From positions 1-64,000 of the forward strand of contig JABDMM010000033.1 in NCBI GenBank assembly GCA_013001465.1: a stretch of DNA of 64,000 nucleotides. The letters are read 5' to 3'. Every line of letters starts with the position of its first letter. Position 1 is the first letter of the stretch. A program made the position numbers and the translations under genes. The stretch is from Chitinophagales bacterium. GTDB lineage: Bacteria > Bacteroidota > Bacteroidia > Chitinophagales > JABDMM01. Positions 44,921-54,114 of the stretch are shown one piece after another. A model generated the notes under the pieces. The model ran no database searches. It was not told the origin of the DNA and saw only the letters and a program-made list of their open reading frames with translations.

Positions 44921-45471
44921 AGCGACCAGGAGGATAATGCGGAGTACTCTGCGCCACTTTCCTTCAACTCAGATTCAAAAAGTACAATGCTTTTTACATC
45001 TAAAACTTTGGAATCCCAATGTACATTCTTCTTTATCTCGAACAATCCTGCTTTCTTATATCTTGCAACTGTGATGTGTGGTATTGGATCTTTCTTTAGT
45101 TGACGATCCAAAAGAACCATTGCCAAACTCATTGCCAGATCTTTGAATTCAACACTATCTTTAAACCTGGCCCACAACATTCCAGAACGCTGATCCCTTT
45201 TAATATTTTCAAATCTGTCAAAGTGTAACTGAAATGGTGTTATATGGCGTAAACCCTCCTCTATTTTTGATTTGATATGCACCAATTCCTCTGCCGGCCT
45301 TTCTCCAATAAATAAACAGGTTACATGAGCGTTTCTGTTAGCAACCCATCTAATATTTTTGATCGTGACATTTTTTTCCCGAAAAAGATCTATAGATTGA
45401 AGGATAGGATCGCTTGGTACGATTCCAATAAATAACCTGTGCTTACCTTCTGATCTCAAACTTGTTTTCAT
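44917..45471 (-). CDS. thpR: RNA 2',3'-cyclic phosphodiesterase (ThpR/LigT)
   Basis: Two HxTx motifs mark the 2H phosphoesterase family: HVTCLFIGE (about 50) and HITVARYKK (about 140). Length (184) is typical of ThpR, which opens 2',3'-cyclic phosphates on RNA ends. The start overlaps the acylphosphatase gene by 29 bases, so the two are coupled. Confidence 0.9.
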   Translation of the reverse strand: MKTSLRSEGKHRLFIGIVPSDPILQSIDLFREKNVTIKNIRWVANRNAHVTCLFIGERPAEELVHIKSKIEEGLRHITPFQLHFDRFENIKRDQRSGMLWARFKDSVEFKDLAMSLAMVLLDRQLKKDPIPHITVARYKKAGLFEIKKNVHWDSKVLDVKSIVLFESELKESGAEYSALSSWSL

Positions 45472-45706
45472 GAATTACTTGCAGGGGTTCAATTTCAATA
45501 TGGTCAACTCTGGCAGACGAAGGCCCGATCTCACACCAATCAATAAACTCCTCGAGCTTATCTCCACTTGCTTCAATGTATACTGTTCCGTCTTCTTTAT
45601 TCTTTACAAACCCATCTATTCCAAGATTAACTGCTTTGTTTTTACACGAATTCCGATAAAAGACACCTTGAACTTTACCGAAGACTTTAATTTTTACTGA
45701 TTTCAT
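45443..45706 (-). CDS. Acylphosphatase
   Basis: Small enzyme (87 aa) hydrolysing acyl phosphates. VFGKVQGVFYRNSCKNKA carries the conserved Arg of the phosphate loop and the following Asn-type substrate region; GIDGFVKNKEDGTVYIEASG completes the signature. First of a coupled pair with thpR. Confidence 0.93.
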   Translation of the reverse strand: MKSVKIKVFGKVQGVFYRNSCKNKAVNLGIDGFVKNKEDGTVYIEASGDKLEEFIDWCEIGPSSARVDHIEIEPLQVIHENKFEIRR

Positions 45707-45828
45707 TTTGACATTGAGAAAACACCGAAATTCATATTAACTGTTAATTTTACAAAAAACCTGTGGATTATATAGAGATATTTTATCCTCATTGTTTATC
45801 GTCGATTAACGTTTAAGTCATTTATAAA

Positions 45829-47181
45829 TTGAAGTATATAATAATACTGTATATTTTTCTGATCAGTATATTGCCGAGGCTGGATGCACAGATATTTCTG
45901 GACTCCACTGTGTTGGACTCAACAGTCCTTATCGATAATCTGGATATCCCATGGGAAGTGATATATGGCCCTGATGATATGCTTTGGGTCACTGAACGAT
46001 TTGGCCGTGTAAGTCGCATAAGCCCAAATACAGGAGCTCAAAATATTGTTTTAGATATCTCTGCTCAAGTAACCGATGTGGGTGAGTCAGGATTGCTGGG
46101 ATTGGCTCTCCATCCAGATTTTACCAATAACCCTCAGGTGTTTTTAGTTTATACATACAAAACCGGAGGTGAGTTTTTTGAGCGCCTGGTTAAATACACT
46201 TATAACGGAAGCCAACTTCAAAACCCTCAAATTTTGCTCGATAGTATAGCGGGTAATAATATCCATGACGGCTCTAGAATTATTATAACAGCTGATTCCA
46301 AGCTTTTATTTACCACTGGGGATGCAGATGATCAGAGTACACCACAGAACTTACAATCTTTAAATGGTAAAACGATAAGACTAAATCTGGATGGAAGTAT
46401 ACCTTCTGACAATCCTCTTACTGGAAATCCGATTTGGACATGGGGGCACCGAAATGCTCAAGGATTGGCAAAACACCCTTCAGGAAAAATTTTTATTTCT
46501 GAACATGGAACATCCATAGACGATGAATTCAACGTAATTAAAGGAGGAAGTAATTACGGTTGGCCGTTTGTTGAAGGGAATTGTGATCTGCCTGCGGAGA
46601 TACAGTTTTGTCAGGATTCTGCTGTTGTTGAACCTTTGATGACCTGGACACCGTCGATTGCACCCTCAGACATAGTATGGTATGGAGATACTGAAATACC
46701 AGAATGGGAGTCATCCTTTTTAATGGTAGTATTAAAAGAAAAGAAAGTAGTGAGATTGAAATTGGATAATACGCAGTCAAATGTAACAGACACAGCAACA
46801 TACTTTGAGGATTATTTTGGTCGTTTAAGAGATATCTGTGTTGATCCTGATGGAAATATATACCTGGCAACCAATGGAAGCTCTTGGATAAATAGTGATC
46901 CATTTTCGCATAAGATCATAAAGATCTCAAAAAGCCAGGCGACGGTTATAATTGAACCCGAAGATAAGTTTCTGAATGTGTCTTTTAGAGACAGAACATT
47001 AACCCTGCTTACCGACAGGAGTCAGATCGGAAAAAACTACAGAATTTTTGATATCGATGGTAAAGAAGTTTTAAGAGGAGAATTAGTAGACAGAAAGAGT
47101 ATAGTTCCTTTTGATAGAAGCAAGGGGCTTTATATTATAAAAATAGAGAACGTTTTAACCCAAAAGTTCATTGTTCACTGA
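45829..47181 (+). CDS. Secreted PQQ-dependent sugar dehydrogenase family protein with T9SS tail (450 aa)
   Basis: TTG start at 45829, then a signal peptide (about 1-20, ending LDAQ). A six-bladed beta-propeller of the soluble glucose dehydrogenase / HHIP type follows: PWEVIYGPDDMLWVTER, LLGLALHPDF, DGSRIIITADSKLLFTTGD, WTWGHRNAQGLA and SNYGWPFVEGNCD. The final 80 residues (VDRKSIVPFDRSKGLYIIKI onward) look like a T9SS type A sorting domain, so it is exported across the outer membrane. It would oxidise sugars with PQQ, substrate unknown; no PQQ synthesis genes are in view. First of the envelope redox group that continues with MbnP- and MbnH-like genes. Confidence 0.88.
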   Translation: MKYIIILYIFLISILPRLDAQIFLDSTVLDSTVLIDNLDIPWEVIYGPDDMLWVTERFGRVSRISPNTGAQNIVLDISAQVTDVGESGLLGLALHPDFTNNPQVFLVYTYKTGGEFFERLVKYTYNGSQLQNPQILLDSIAGNNIHDGSRIIITADSKLLFTTGDADDQSTPQNLQSLNGKTIRLNLDGSIPSDNPLTGNPIWTWGHRNAQGLAKHPSGKIFISEHGTSIDDEFNVIKGGSNYGWPFVEGNCDLPAEIQFCQDSAVVEPLMTWTPSIAPSDIVWYGDTEIPEWESSFLMVVLKEKKVVRLKLDNTQSNVTDTATYFEDYFGRLRDICVDPDGNIYLATNGSSWINSDPFSHKIIKISKSQATVIIEPEDKFLNVSFRDRTLTLLTDRSQIGKNYRIFDIDGKEVLRGELVDRKSIVPFDRSKGLYIIKIENVLTQKFIVH

Positions 47182-47247
47182 CGAAGTGTAACTGTGATTA
47201 CATACTTTCTTCATTAAAGAGCTTACATTGTCAGAAAAGAAAATAAT

Positions 47248-47973
47248 ATGAAAACAAGAAACATTTTATTAATTGTGTTTGCAGCAGCATGGATATTCTC
47301 GTCGTGCGGTGGATCAGAAGGAGAGACGGACCTCCAGATAAACCTGAATGCAAAGTTTGAGAACCAGGATCTTGTTTTGCAACAAGCAGTAAATGATCCA
47401 TTGGGAAACCAACTCAGATATACAGTATTTAAGTTTTATTTATCAGATATAGTCTTGGTCAAGGATGATAACACAAAGTTTGAAATCTCCGATATCGAGT
47501 TAGTGGACTTTAACACAGGTTCAACGTTTAGTATCGAAGCTGATATTGAAGAAGGAAGCTACAAAGCGCTGGAGTTCGGTCTAGGAGTAAGTCCAGACTT
47601 GAATGCTCAGGACCCATCTATGTTTGCAAATGATCATCCGCTTTCCAGTTTTACCAATACATTCTGGACCTGGACAAGTAAGTATCGTTTTGCATTGATT
47701 GAAGGCGATATCGATACCAGCGGCAATGGAAGCTTTCCTTTGAGTTTTATTTATCACACCGGTCTGGATACATTGTATACGTTGAAGTCGATGCCATTAA
47801 GTTTAAATGCTACCGGTGGATCGGTTACTATCGATCTCAATGTTCAGGCAGATGAGATCTTTTTTTCTACCGGAAAGGAAGTGGATTATATAAATGAATC
47901 AGCTACACACACCATGGATAACCTGAGCTTGGCAGCAAGGGTTATGGAAAATCTTTTTGCTGCGATCCAATGA
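47248..47973 (+). CDS. MbnP-like lipoprotein (241 aa)
   Basis: Signal peptide with lipobox FSSC (Cys near 20). The sequence matches the MbnP family: a beta-rich body, YTVFKFYLSDI, LVDFNTGSTFS, and the TNTFWTWTSKYRF segment with W140 and W142. In Methylosinus trichosporium, MbnP is a copper-binding periplasmic protein and its di-heme partner MbnH turns a tryptophan of MbnP into kynurenine. Here two MbnH-like genes follow, so the same chemistry is likely, though which Trp would be changed is not determined. No methanobactin peptide gene is in view. Confidence 0.88.
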   Translation: MKTRNILLIVFAAAWIFSSCGGSEGETDLQINLNAKFENQDLVLQQAVNDPLGNQLRYTVFKFYLSDIVLVKDDNTKFEISDIELVDFNTGSTFSIEADIEEGSYKALEFGLGVSPDLNAQDPSMFANDHPLSSFTNTFWTWTSKYRFALIEGDIDTSGNGSFPLSFIYHTGLDTLYTLKSMPLSLNATGGSVTIDLNVQADEIFFSTGKEVDYINESATHTMDNLSLAARVMENLFAAIQ

Positions 47974-47977
47974 TCAT

Positions 47978-48994
47978 ATGAGAGGGATTTTCTTTCTAAT
48001 ATTTATTTTAACTCTGGCATCTTGTAATAAAGATCCGTCGCAAGAACTTTTTCCGGGAGATGAATATGTCTTTTTGGAGTTGCCTGCCGGTTTCCCGCCA
48101 CCTGCTATTCCACTGGAAAACAAGCTTAGCAAGAATCGTATTGCACTTGGTAAAAAACTATTCTACGATAAAAGGTTCTCAAGGAATAAAGATGTTTCGT
48201 GTGCATCCTGCCACTTTCAGGAAAATGCTTTCGCCGATAAAGACCGATTAAGTACCGGAACGAATGGAACCTTGGGTTTTAGAAATGCTCCATCGCTTGC
48301 AAATGTGGCCTACCATAATTCTTTTTTCCGTGATGGGGGAGTTCCTACTCTGGAGCTTCAAGTATTGGTCCCGTTAGATAGTAAAGAAGAAATGGATATT
48401 GAGATGAAAGATGTAATTGATTTGCTGAATGCAGACCCGGAATATGTGGAGCTTTTTCAAACATCATATCAGCGGGAACCTGATCCGTTTGGATTTACCA
48501 GAGCAATAGCAGCCTTCGAAAGAACATTGATCAGTGGAAATTCTGCTTACGACAAATATAATAACGGCGAATCTAGTGTTTTCAATGAAAGCAAAAAAAG
48601 AGGCATGAACCTCTTCTTTAGCAATAGAACAAACTGCTCTTCTTGCCATTCGGGTTTTAACTTTACGAACGATTCTTTTGAAAATAATGGTTTATATATA
48701 GAGTATGCTGATTCCGGTAGAATGCGGGTAACGCTTAGAGAAAGTGACAGGGATCTTTTCAAGGTGCCTTCTCTGCGAAACGTCGAGGTCACAAAACCGT
48801 ATATGCATGATGGAAGTTTTGAATCCCTTGAAGATGTTATTGAACATTACAATTCAGGGGGTGTTGAACACATTAACAAGAGCGACCTTGTGAAAGCACT
48901 ATCTCTTTCAGACCGGGAAAAGGAAGATTTATTAGCCTTTCTATATACTTTAACAGATGAAGAATTCTTAAAGAATCCTGATTATAAACCTTGA
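47978..48994 (+). CDS. MbnH/cytochrome c peroxidase-like di-heme lipoprotein, first copy (338 aa)
   Basis: ATG 47978 begins a signal peptide with lipobox LASC; TTG 47957 would add seven residues inside MbnP and is less likely. Two c-type heme sites: CASCH and CSSCH. Further family marks are RNAPSLANVAYHNSFFRDGG, and VTKPYMHDGSFESLEDVIEHY. Together with MbnP four bases upstream this fits an MbnH-like enzyme that oxidises its protein partner; hydrogen peroxide reduction as in cytochrome c peroxidases is the alternative. Confidence 0.9.
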   Translation: MRGIFFLIFILTLASCNKDPSQELFPGDEYVFLELPAGFPPPAIPLENKLSKNRIALGKKLFYDKRFSRNKDVSCASCHFQENAFADKDRLSTGTNGTLGFRNAPSLANVAYHNSFFRDGGVPTLELQVLVPLDSKEEMDIEMKDVIDLLNADPEYVELFQTSYQREPDPFGFTRAIAAFERTLISGNSAYDKYNNGESSVFNESKKRGMNLFFSNRTNCSSCHSGFNFTNDSFENNGLYIEYADSGRMRVTLRESDRDLFKVPSLRNVEVTKPYMHDGSFESLEDVIEHYNSGGVEHINKSDLVKALSLSDREKEDLLAFLYTLTDEEFLKNPDYKP

Positions 48995-49002
48995 TAAAAT
49001 TA

Positions 49003-50085
49003 ATGCTGAGAAAGATCACATATTTACTGTTAACAGCCGGGTTGCTTTATTCCTGTCAAATTGAAGATAATCCTATCGGAGACGGTCTTGTTATCCCAAG
49101 TATTTATGATCCTTCTGAGTATCCTCTTCCTGCTCCTTTTTTCTTTCCGCAAGCCCAGGTTGGATTGGAGGATAACCCCGTAACTAATGCTGGCTTTGAT
49201 CTTGGAAGACATTTATTTTATGAAAAGAGACTATCAATAGACAATTCTATTTCCTGCGGAGGATGCCATAAACAGGAATTTGCTTTTTCCGATGGAGGTG
49301 AAGCTTTTTCTGTAAAAGTGGATGGAAGCCTTACTGCCCGAAATACGCCATCTCTGGCTAACTTGGGATATATGACCGATATTTTTTGGGACGGACGTCA
49401 AAAAACCCCGCGTGATGCTGCAGCAGATGCTGCAATGGATGAACAGCATATTATCTGGGATGCATCTCTCGATTTACTTGCAAATGATACACTCTACAGG
49501 AGGTTGTTTTCAAAAGCATTTGTTGATGGAGCGATCACTAAGGAAAATACAATTTCTGCAATTGAACAATTCATGAGGGCACTGATCAGCGACAACTCTG
49601 ATTTTGACAAATTTTTAAGAGGGGAATACACCATGACACCTTCAGAGTTCAACGGATTTGAGCTATTCAGAAGTGAGGTTGGGGATTGCTTCCATTGCCA
49701 TTTTTCTTCAGCATTACTCACGGATAACATTTTCCATAATAATGGACTCGATTCTGTTGAAAATGTACTCGATTTTGAAGATTACGGCCTTGGAGATTTT
49801 ACCGGCGACTTAAACGATTATGGCCTTTTTAAAACTCCTACAATTAGAAATTTATCCTTTACTCCTCCCTATATGCATGATGGAAGATTTCAAACTGTTG
49901 ATGAGGTCATTGATTTTTATGCTGAAGGTTTACAATCCTCGCCAACTATTGATCCGTTAATGAAGAATCTAGGCAATAATGGAAACCAGTTAACCAACCC
50001 CCAAAAAGCTGATCTCAAAGCCTTTATACTAACTTTGGATGATCACGACTTTGTGAATAACCCCGCATTTTCGGACCCGTTTTAA
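49003..50085 (+). CDS. MbnH/cytochrome c peroxidase-like di-heme lipoprotein, second copy (360 aa)
   Basis: ATG 49003 opens a signal peptide with lipobox LYSC; an upstream TTG at 48991 overlaps the previous stop and is less likely. Heme sites are CGGCH and CFHCH; FTPPYMHDGRFQTVDEVIDFY matches the first copy. It differs from that copy over most of its length, so the two are old paralogues. It lies eight bases after the first copy, so all three redox genes are probably one transcript. Confidence 0.9.
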   Translation: MLRKITYLLLTAGLLYSCQIEDNPIGDGLVIPSIYDPSEYPLPAPFFFPQAQVGLEDNPVTNAGFDLGRHLFYEKRLSIDNSISCGGCHKQEFAFSDGGEAFSVKVDGSLTARNTPSLANLGYMTDIFWDGRQKTPRDAAADAAMDEQHIIWDASLDLLANDTLYRRLFSKAFVDGAITKENTISAIEQFMRALISDNSDFDKFLRGEYTMTPSEFNGFELFRSEVGDCFHCHFSSALLTDNIFHNNGLDSVENVLDFEDYGLGDFTGDLNDYGLFKTPTIRNLSFTPPYMHDGRFQTVDEVIDFYAEGLQSSPTIDPLMKNLGNNGNQLTNPQKADLKAFILTLDDHDFVNNPAFSDPF

Positions 50086-50189
50086 ACCGGTCTTCAGCTT
50101 TCTCTTAACTCAGATTTGTAAATACCAGACGAGGTTTCTACCAATTCTTTATATTTACTTTTACTATTAAGTAACAAAATCTTAACCCA

Positions 50190-51212
50190 ATGAAAGTTAT
50201 AAAGTTTATACTGCTTACAGTAGTTATTCTCATCGGTGCTGTATTGCTCATTACAGCGATCATGCCTAAAGAATATAAAGTTCAGGAATCGATCGAGATC
50301 AGTAAACCTGCTGATGAGATATATGATTATGTCTCAAACCTTAAAAATTGGGAAAGTTTTTCCCCATGGGCAGAAAGGGATAATACACTTGTCAATGAAT
50401 ATTCAGGTCCAGAATCCGGAGTGGGATCTAAAATGTCATGGAAAGGTGAAGTAACAGGTGTTGGAAGCCTCACAATAAGTGAAGCTGATCCCGGGAAATC
50501 GATCACTACCGATCTGGTTTTCGTTGAACCGTTTGAAGCAAGTTCTAATGGTTTTTGGAAATTTGAAGAAAATGAAGGGAACACTAAGGTAACTTGGGGA
50601 AACTATGGGAAGAATAAATGGCCGATGGAAGTAATATTTATGAAACTGTTCGGATTTAAAGAGATTAGCAAGGACTTTAATAATGGACTAGCCAATCTTA
50701 AAGAAGTTATGGAAAGCATGCCAGACAAACCATCATATTCGATGAGCGAGTTTAGAATAAGTGAAGTGGAACCAATTGCGATGTATTCTATTACCGAAAC
50801 CATGAAAATGTCTGATATGGAAGCTAAAATGGGCGATCACTATGGAGCACTCATGAAGCATATCATGGATAATGGTCAGGAAATGTCGGATGCCCCTCTG
50901 GCGGTTTATTATGAATGGAATGTAGAAGATGGTGTTACCAAAGTAGAATGCGGAGTTCCTGTTGCTGAGCCTAAAAAAGGCAATGGAATGATCGAAGTTT
51001 CTCAAACACCTGGTGGTAAGGTGGTGTGGGTATCGTATATAGGTGCTTATGATAACCTTGGGGTAGCACATGAAGCTATGGACACATATATAAGAAGCAA
51101 CAATCTGGAAGTTACAGGACCAGTTTGGGAAAGGTATGTTGGCGATCCTACAGAGGTAGAAGAAGAGGAGCTGGAGACTATTATTTATTATCCTGTAAAA
51201 GAGAGGAGTTAA
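50190..51212 (+). CDS. Membrane-anchored SRPBCC domain fused to GyrI-like domain (340 aa)
   Basis: A hydrophobic N-terminal helix (about residues 4-24) is followed by a START/polyketide-cyclase-type domain (about 30-170: ISKPADEIYDYVSNLKNWESF, with VTWGNYGKNKWP). The second half (about 185-340) is GyrI-like small-molecule binding domain: VEPIAMYSITETMKM and the late YYPVKERS. Both halves are ligand-binding folds, so it probably senses or binds a small hydrophobic molecule at the membrane; no catalytic residues are seen. The stop overlaps the convergent gene by four bases. Confidence 0.83.
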   Translation: MKVIKFILLTVVILIGAVLLITAIMPKEYKVQESIEISKPADEIYDYVSNLKNWESFSPWAERDNTLVNEYSGPESGVGSKMSWKGEVTGVGSLTISEADPGKSITTDLVFVEPFEASSNGFWKFEENEGNTKVTWGNYGKNKWPMEVIFMKLFGFKEISKDFNNGLANLKEVMESMPDKPSYSMSEFRISEVEPIAMYSITETMKMSDMEAKMGDHYGALMKHIMDNGQEMSDAPLAVYYEWNVEDGVTKVECGVPVAEPKKGNGMIEVSQTPGGKVVWVSYIGAYDNLGVAHEAMDTYIRSNNLEVTGPVWERYVGDPTEVEEEELETIIYYPVKERS

Positions 51213-53416
51213 AAAATAACAACTTTCCCTTCAGAATAATAGCCTTTATTGCTGTGGACTCTTATGGTATACAAACCTGCTTCAAGTTTACTGCAGTCGT
51301 ACATTGTATGATGTTTTCCAAGTACCTGGATTAGTTCCGAATATATTCGCCGGCCTTTTATATCGATAAATTCAATCGTTAAACTTTCCATAAAAGGAAG
51401 CTCCAACGAAAGGTAAAATTCATCATTTGCAGGGTTGGGATAGATCTTCAAACGATTGTTTTCAGTAATGATATCCTCAATTGATGTCAGCACGATGGTA
51501 TCACAATGAGTGTCACTTCCTTTAATATTGGAAACTGTCAGGCAGACTTCAAACGCTTCCATTTCAGTATAGGTATGAACTATAGGACCTGGTCCAACTG
51601 CAGTTGTACCATCTCCAAAATCCCAGGCCCAACTATTGACACTTCCTTTGGAGTCATCAGTAACCGTAATTTCAAGGCCGTTCAAACTCGAAATGAAATC
51701 TGCCTGTGGAAGAGTAACAGCTTCAATTTTTATTGTCTGGCAAGTTTGATCACTACCGGCAAAGTTACTGGCAGTTAAGCAAACCTGATAAAATCCAGTG
51801 TCTCCATACTGGTAAAAATCAGGGGAAGCTAAGATCGAAGTATCCCCATCTCCCCATTCCCACAAATAGGAGTTTCCGTCTCCGAGAGAATTGTTTGTGA
51901 TGGAAACCGAACTGTCCTGTGATCCCACAATTACACTGAATGCGGCTGTAGGCGCGACCAGATCTTCAATTTTGAAATCATCTATTATATATAAGAATGG
52001 ACTTCCCGGACCTGCAGATGGATCCGTTGTTCTATTAATACCTACATAGTAGATATCTGTAGTTGCAGGTTGAAATGATACTGCATATCGTTCATAGTCT
52101 TGACTTGCGACACTATCAGATCCTAAAACAATCATTCCCATAGTATCCGGGTTATTGCCGATACCTATTTGAAAATTCTCCTGAATGGGATCCCCATTGC
52201 TCAAAACTCCGGTCCTGTGATAATAATTTATGGAATACGGAATACCGGCTGTTAGGCGAACACAAGTACTGTAAGCCCAATCGTTTTCTGATTGAAGTGT
52301 ATTTGAGTTAGCGGACAACACGAAACTTCCGTTTTTAGCAAAATTGGCTTCGAAGATCCCAAAACCATCACCACCACCATCCAAATTATCAAATGTCCAA
52401 GCCCAGCTTTTGAGGTCAGAAAAATCGAACAACTCGAAACCGGTGGTATAATCCATTGCGTCAAGAACAACGGTATCTGCAGATCCGATGATCTTCACCA
52501 AACTATCATTACGAATGTTCCCATCTGCGTTAAGCTCTGTCCAGCAGTCTAAAGAATACAATTCATCCATCGAAAGGTCGATGGGGTTTGTAAATGTGTA
52601 TGTGCCTGTTTCGAATGTATTCAAAGCCGGACTGAAGGTAGCTGTCTCTGTTATTGGAGCTCCAAGATCTAAAGAATATGAAACCGGTACAGATGTGAGT
52701 GGATCTGTCCCTAGATTTTGAATCTCAACGGTTATTGATTCTGATGTCTCCAGTTTACATGAGTTTGCAGTTGGAGAAATTATCGATGAAAGACGACTGT
52801 CTATGTTGAAATAATCAATCACCTCAATATTGTCTACCGCCAAAATATATTTATCTGTCGAATTGTTTCTCCAGGCTATGAATACATCGGTATTGCTGAA
52901 ACCAAAATTGAAAAGATCGATACTTCTACTGATCCATGTAGAGGATTCACCTGTACCAGCTGGAGGATCCTGAACGGAAAAAACCATACTGCCATTGTTT
53001 AGAAAATCAGCCGCTGTTGGATTCGTTATACCAACTCCATCCAGCACCCAAAGTTCATACCCATCAGGAAACTGAGGATCCAATGCCCTGGCATCCCATT
53101 TTACAGTAGCGAGCTGACTTATACTCATTTTAGGAGTTATCATCCAGTTATCCGATTGTGGTACTCCATTACCATTATCGGTATACCAGCTGGTACTTGC
53201 CGCCATCCTTGAAGAGCCGATGTCGATGATTATCCAGGGGTCGGTAAAGTCAGAAACATCTGGACTTACTGTGCCTGTATCATTTTTAATCAGTAGAAAG
53301 CTTGAGGGGATCGTAGTCCCCGAAAAGTTTTCAGAAAAAACGATGTTCTGTCCAAAACTAAACGAAACAGAAATGAATAAAAGAAATGTAAGTACGATGA
53401 ATTCCCTTTTTAACAT
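51209..53416 (-). CDS. Secreted PKD-domain protein with T9SS type A sorting domain (735 aa)
   Basis: Signal peptide ends near SFSFGQ (about 22). Residues of about 25-200 form a choice-of-anchor J / cleaved-adhesin-like domain (FSENFSGTTIPSSF, QSDNWMITPKMS); a second jelly-roll-like domain lies at about 320-490. Two PKD-type domains follow (about 490-570 and 573-650, with YLWEWGDGDT and WAWDFGDGTT). The last 80 residues (RLKIYPNPANDEFYLSL onward) are a T9SS type A sorting domain. It is likely an exported adhesin or polymer-binding protein. Confidence 0.9.
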   Translation of the reverse strand: MLKREFIVLTFLLFISVSFSFGQNIVFSENFSGTTIPSSFLLIKNDTGTVSPDVSDFTDPWIIIDIGSSRMAASTSWYTDNGNGVPQSDNWMITPKMSISQLATVKWDARALDPQFPDGYELWVLDGVGITNPTAADFLNNGSMVFSVQDPPAGTGESSTWISRSIDLFNFGFSNTDVFIAWRNNSTDKYILAVDNIEVIDYFNIDSRLSSIISPTANSCKLETSESITVEIQNLGTDPLTSVPVSYSLDLGAPITETATFSPALNTFETGTYTFTNPIDLSMDELYSLDCWTELNADGNIRNDSLVKIIGSADTVVLDAMDYTTGFELFDFSDLKSWAWTFDNLDGGGDGFGIFEANFAKNGSFVLSANSNTLQSENDWAYSTCVRLTAGIPYSINYYHRTGVLSNGDPIQENFQIGIGNNPDTMGMIVLGSDSVASQDYERYAVSFQPATTDIYYVGINRTTDPSAGPGSPFLYIIDDFKIEDLVAPTAAFSVIVGSQDSSVSITNNSLGDGNSYLWEWGDGDTSILASPDFYQYGDTGFYQVCLTASNFAGSDQTCQTIKIEAVTLPQADFISSLNGLEITVTDDSKGSVNSWAWDFGDGTTAVGPGPIVHTYTEMEAFEVCLTVSNIKGSDTHCDTIVLTSIEDIITENNRLKIYPNPANDEFYLSLELPFMESLTIEFIDIKGRRIYSELIQVLGKHHTMYDCSKLEAGLYTIRVHSNKGYYSEGKVVIF

Positions 53417-53441
53417 AAAAACTTACTTTTTTTAAGACCAC

Positions 53442-53449
53442 AAAAATAG
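53442..53449 (-). promoter_or_regulatory. Possible -7 promoter box for the PKD-domain protein
   Basis: On the minus strand TATTTTTG fits TAnnTTTG and lies 25 bases before the ATG at 53416, inside the 138-base gap to the biotin-carrier gene. No clear -33 TTG is seen. Confidence 0.35.
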
Positions 53450-53554
53450 ATTTTTTCCAGCCGGATATCTCTACTTTTGGATAATGAGATAGCTAAATTA
53501 CTTTGAGTTGACAATACATCAAGCTAGAGTTTGAATAGAGCTCGTTTATTCAGA

Positions 53555-54046
53555 TTATTTCTCGAAAGACAATAGAACTTCACCCTTTTCCACCGTATCG
53601 CCTGTTGCAATTTTAACCTCTTTAACGATACCCTCTCCAGGTGATTTTATGATATTTTCCATTTTCATTGCTTCGAGGATCAGTACAGTCTCACCTTCTG
53701 AAACCTTTTTTCCTGATTCAACAAGGATTTCTAAAACCATCCCCGGCATCGGAGCTTTTATGTTTGCTACTTTCATTGCCGCCGATGAATCTATCCCTAA
53801 TTCATTCAATAACAGATCATATTTGTCCTCGATCTCGATAGAGTGAACTTGTCCGTTTATTGTTAACTGTATGTGTTTATGACTATCATCTATACGGTTG
53901 ATAAGAATATTGATAGACTTACTATTGACCAGCCCGTGGAATTCAGAATTGCCTATCTTTTGAATATCCCACGATTCTGACAGTTTTAATAGATCAGAAG
54001 TATTAATTTTGTACTCTTTTGCGTTATCTACAGTAGCTTTTAACAT
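53555..54046 (-). CDS. Biotin carboxyl carrier protein-like subunit (163 aa)
   Basis: The C-terminal 70 residues are a biotinyl domain with PMPGMVLEILVESGKKV and the biotin-accepting lysine K128 in EAMKMENII. The N-terminal 90 residues are like the spacer domain of acyl-CoA carboxylase carrier subunits. No biotin carboxylase or carboxyltransferase gene is near, so the partner must be elsewhere (propionyl- or acetyl-CoA carboxylase are likely). The gene is isolated, on the minus strand, next to the divergent M1 peptidase gene. Confidence 0.9.
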   Translation of the reverse strand: MLKATVDNAKEYKINTSDLLKLSESWDIQKIGNSEFHGLVNSKSINILINRIDDSHKHIQLTINGQVHSIEIEDKYDLLLNELGIDSSAAMKVANIKAPMPGMVLEILVESGKKVSEGETVLILEAMKMENIIKSPGEGIVKEVKIATGDTVEKGEVLLSFEK

Positions 54047-54114
54047 ATAGCTTAATAAACATTTATTACAGCAAAGCTATTAAATAGAAACAACAACAAT
54101 TAATCTATTAAGAC

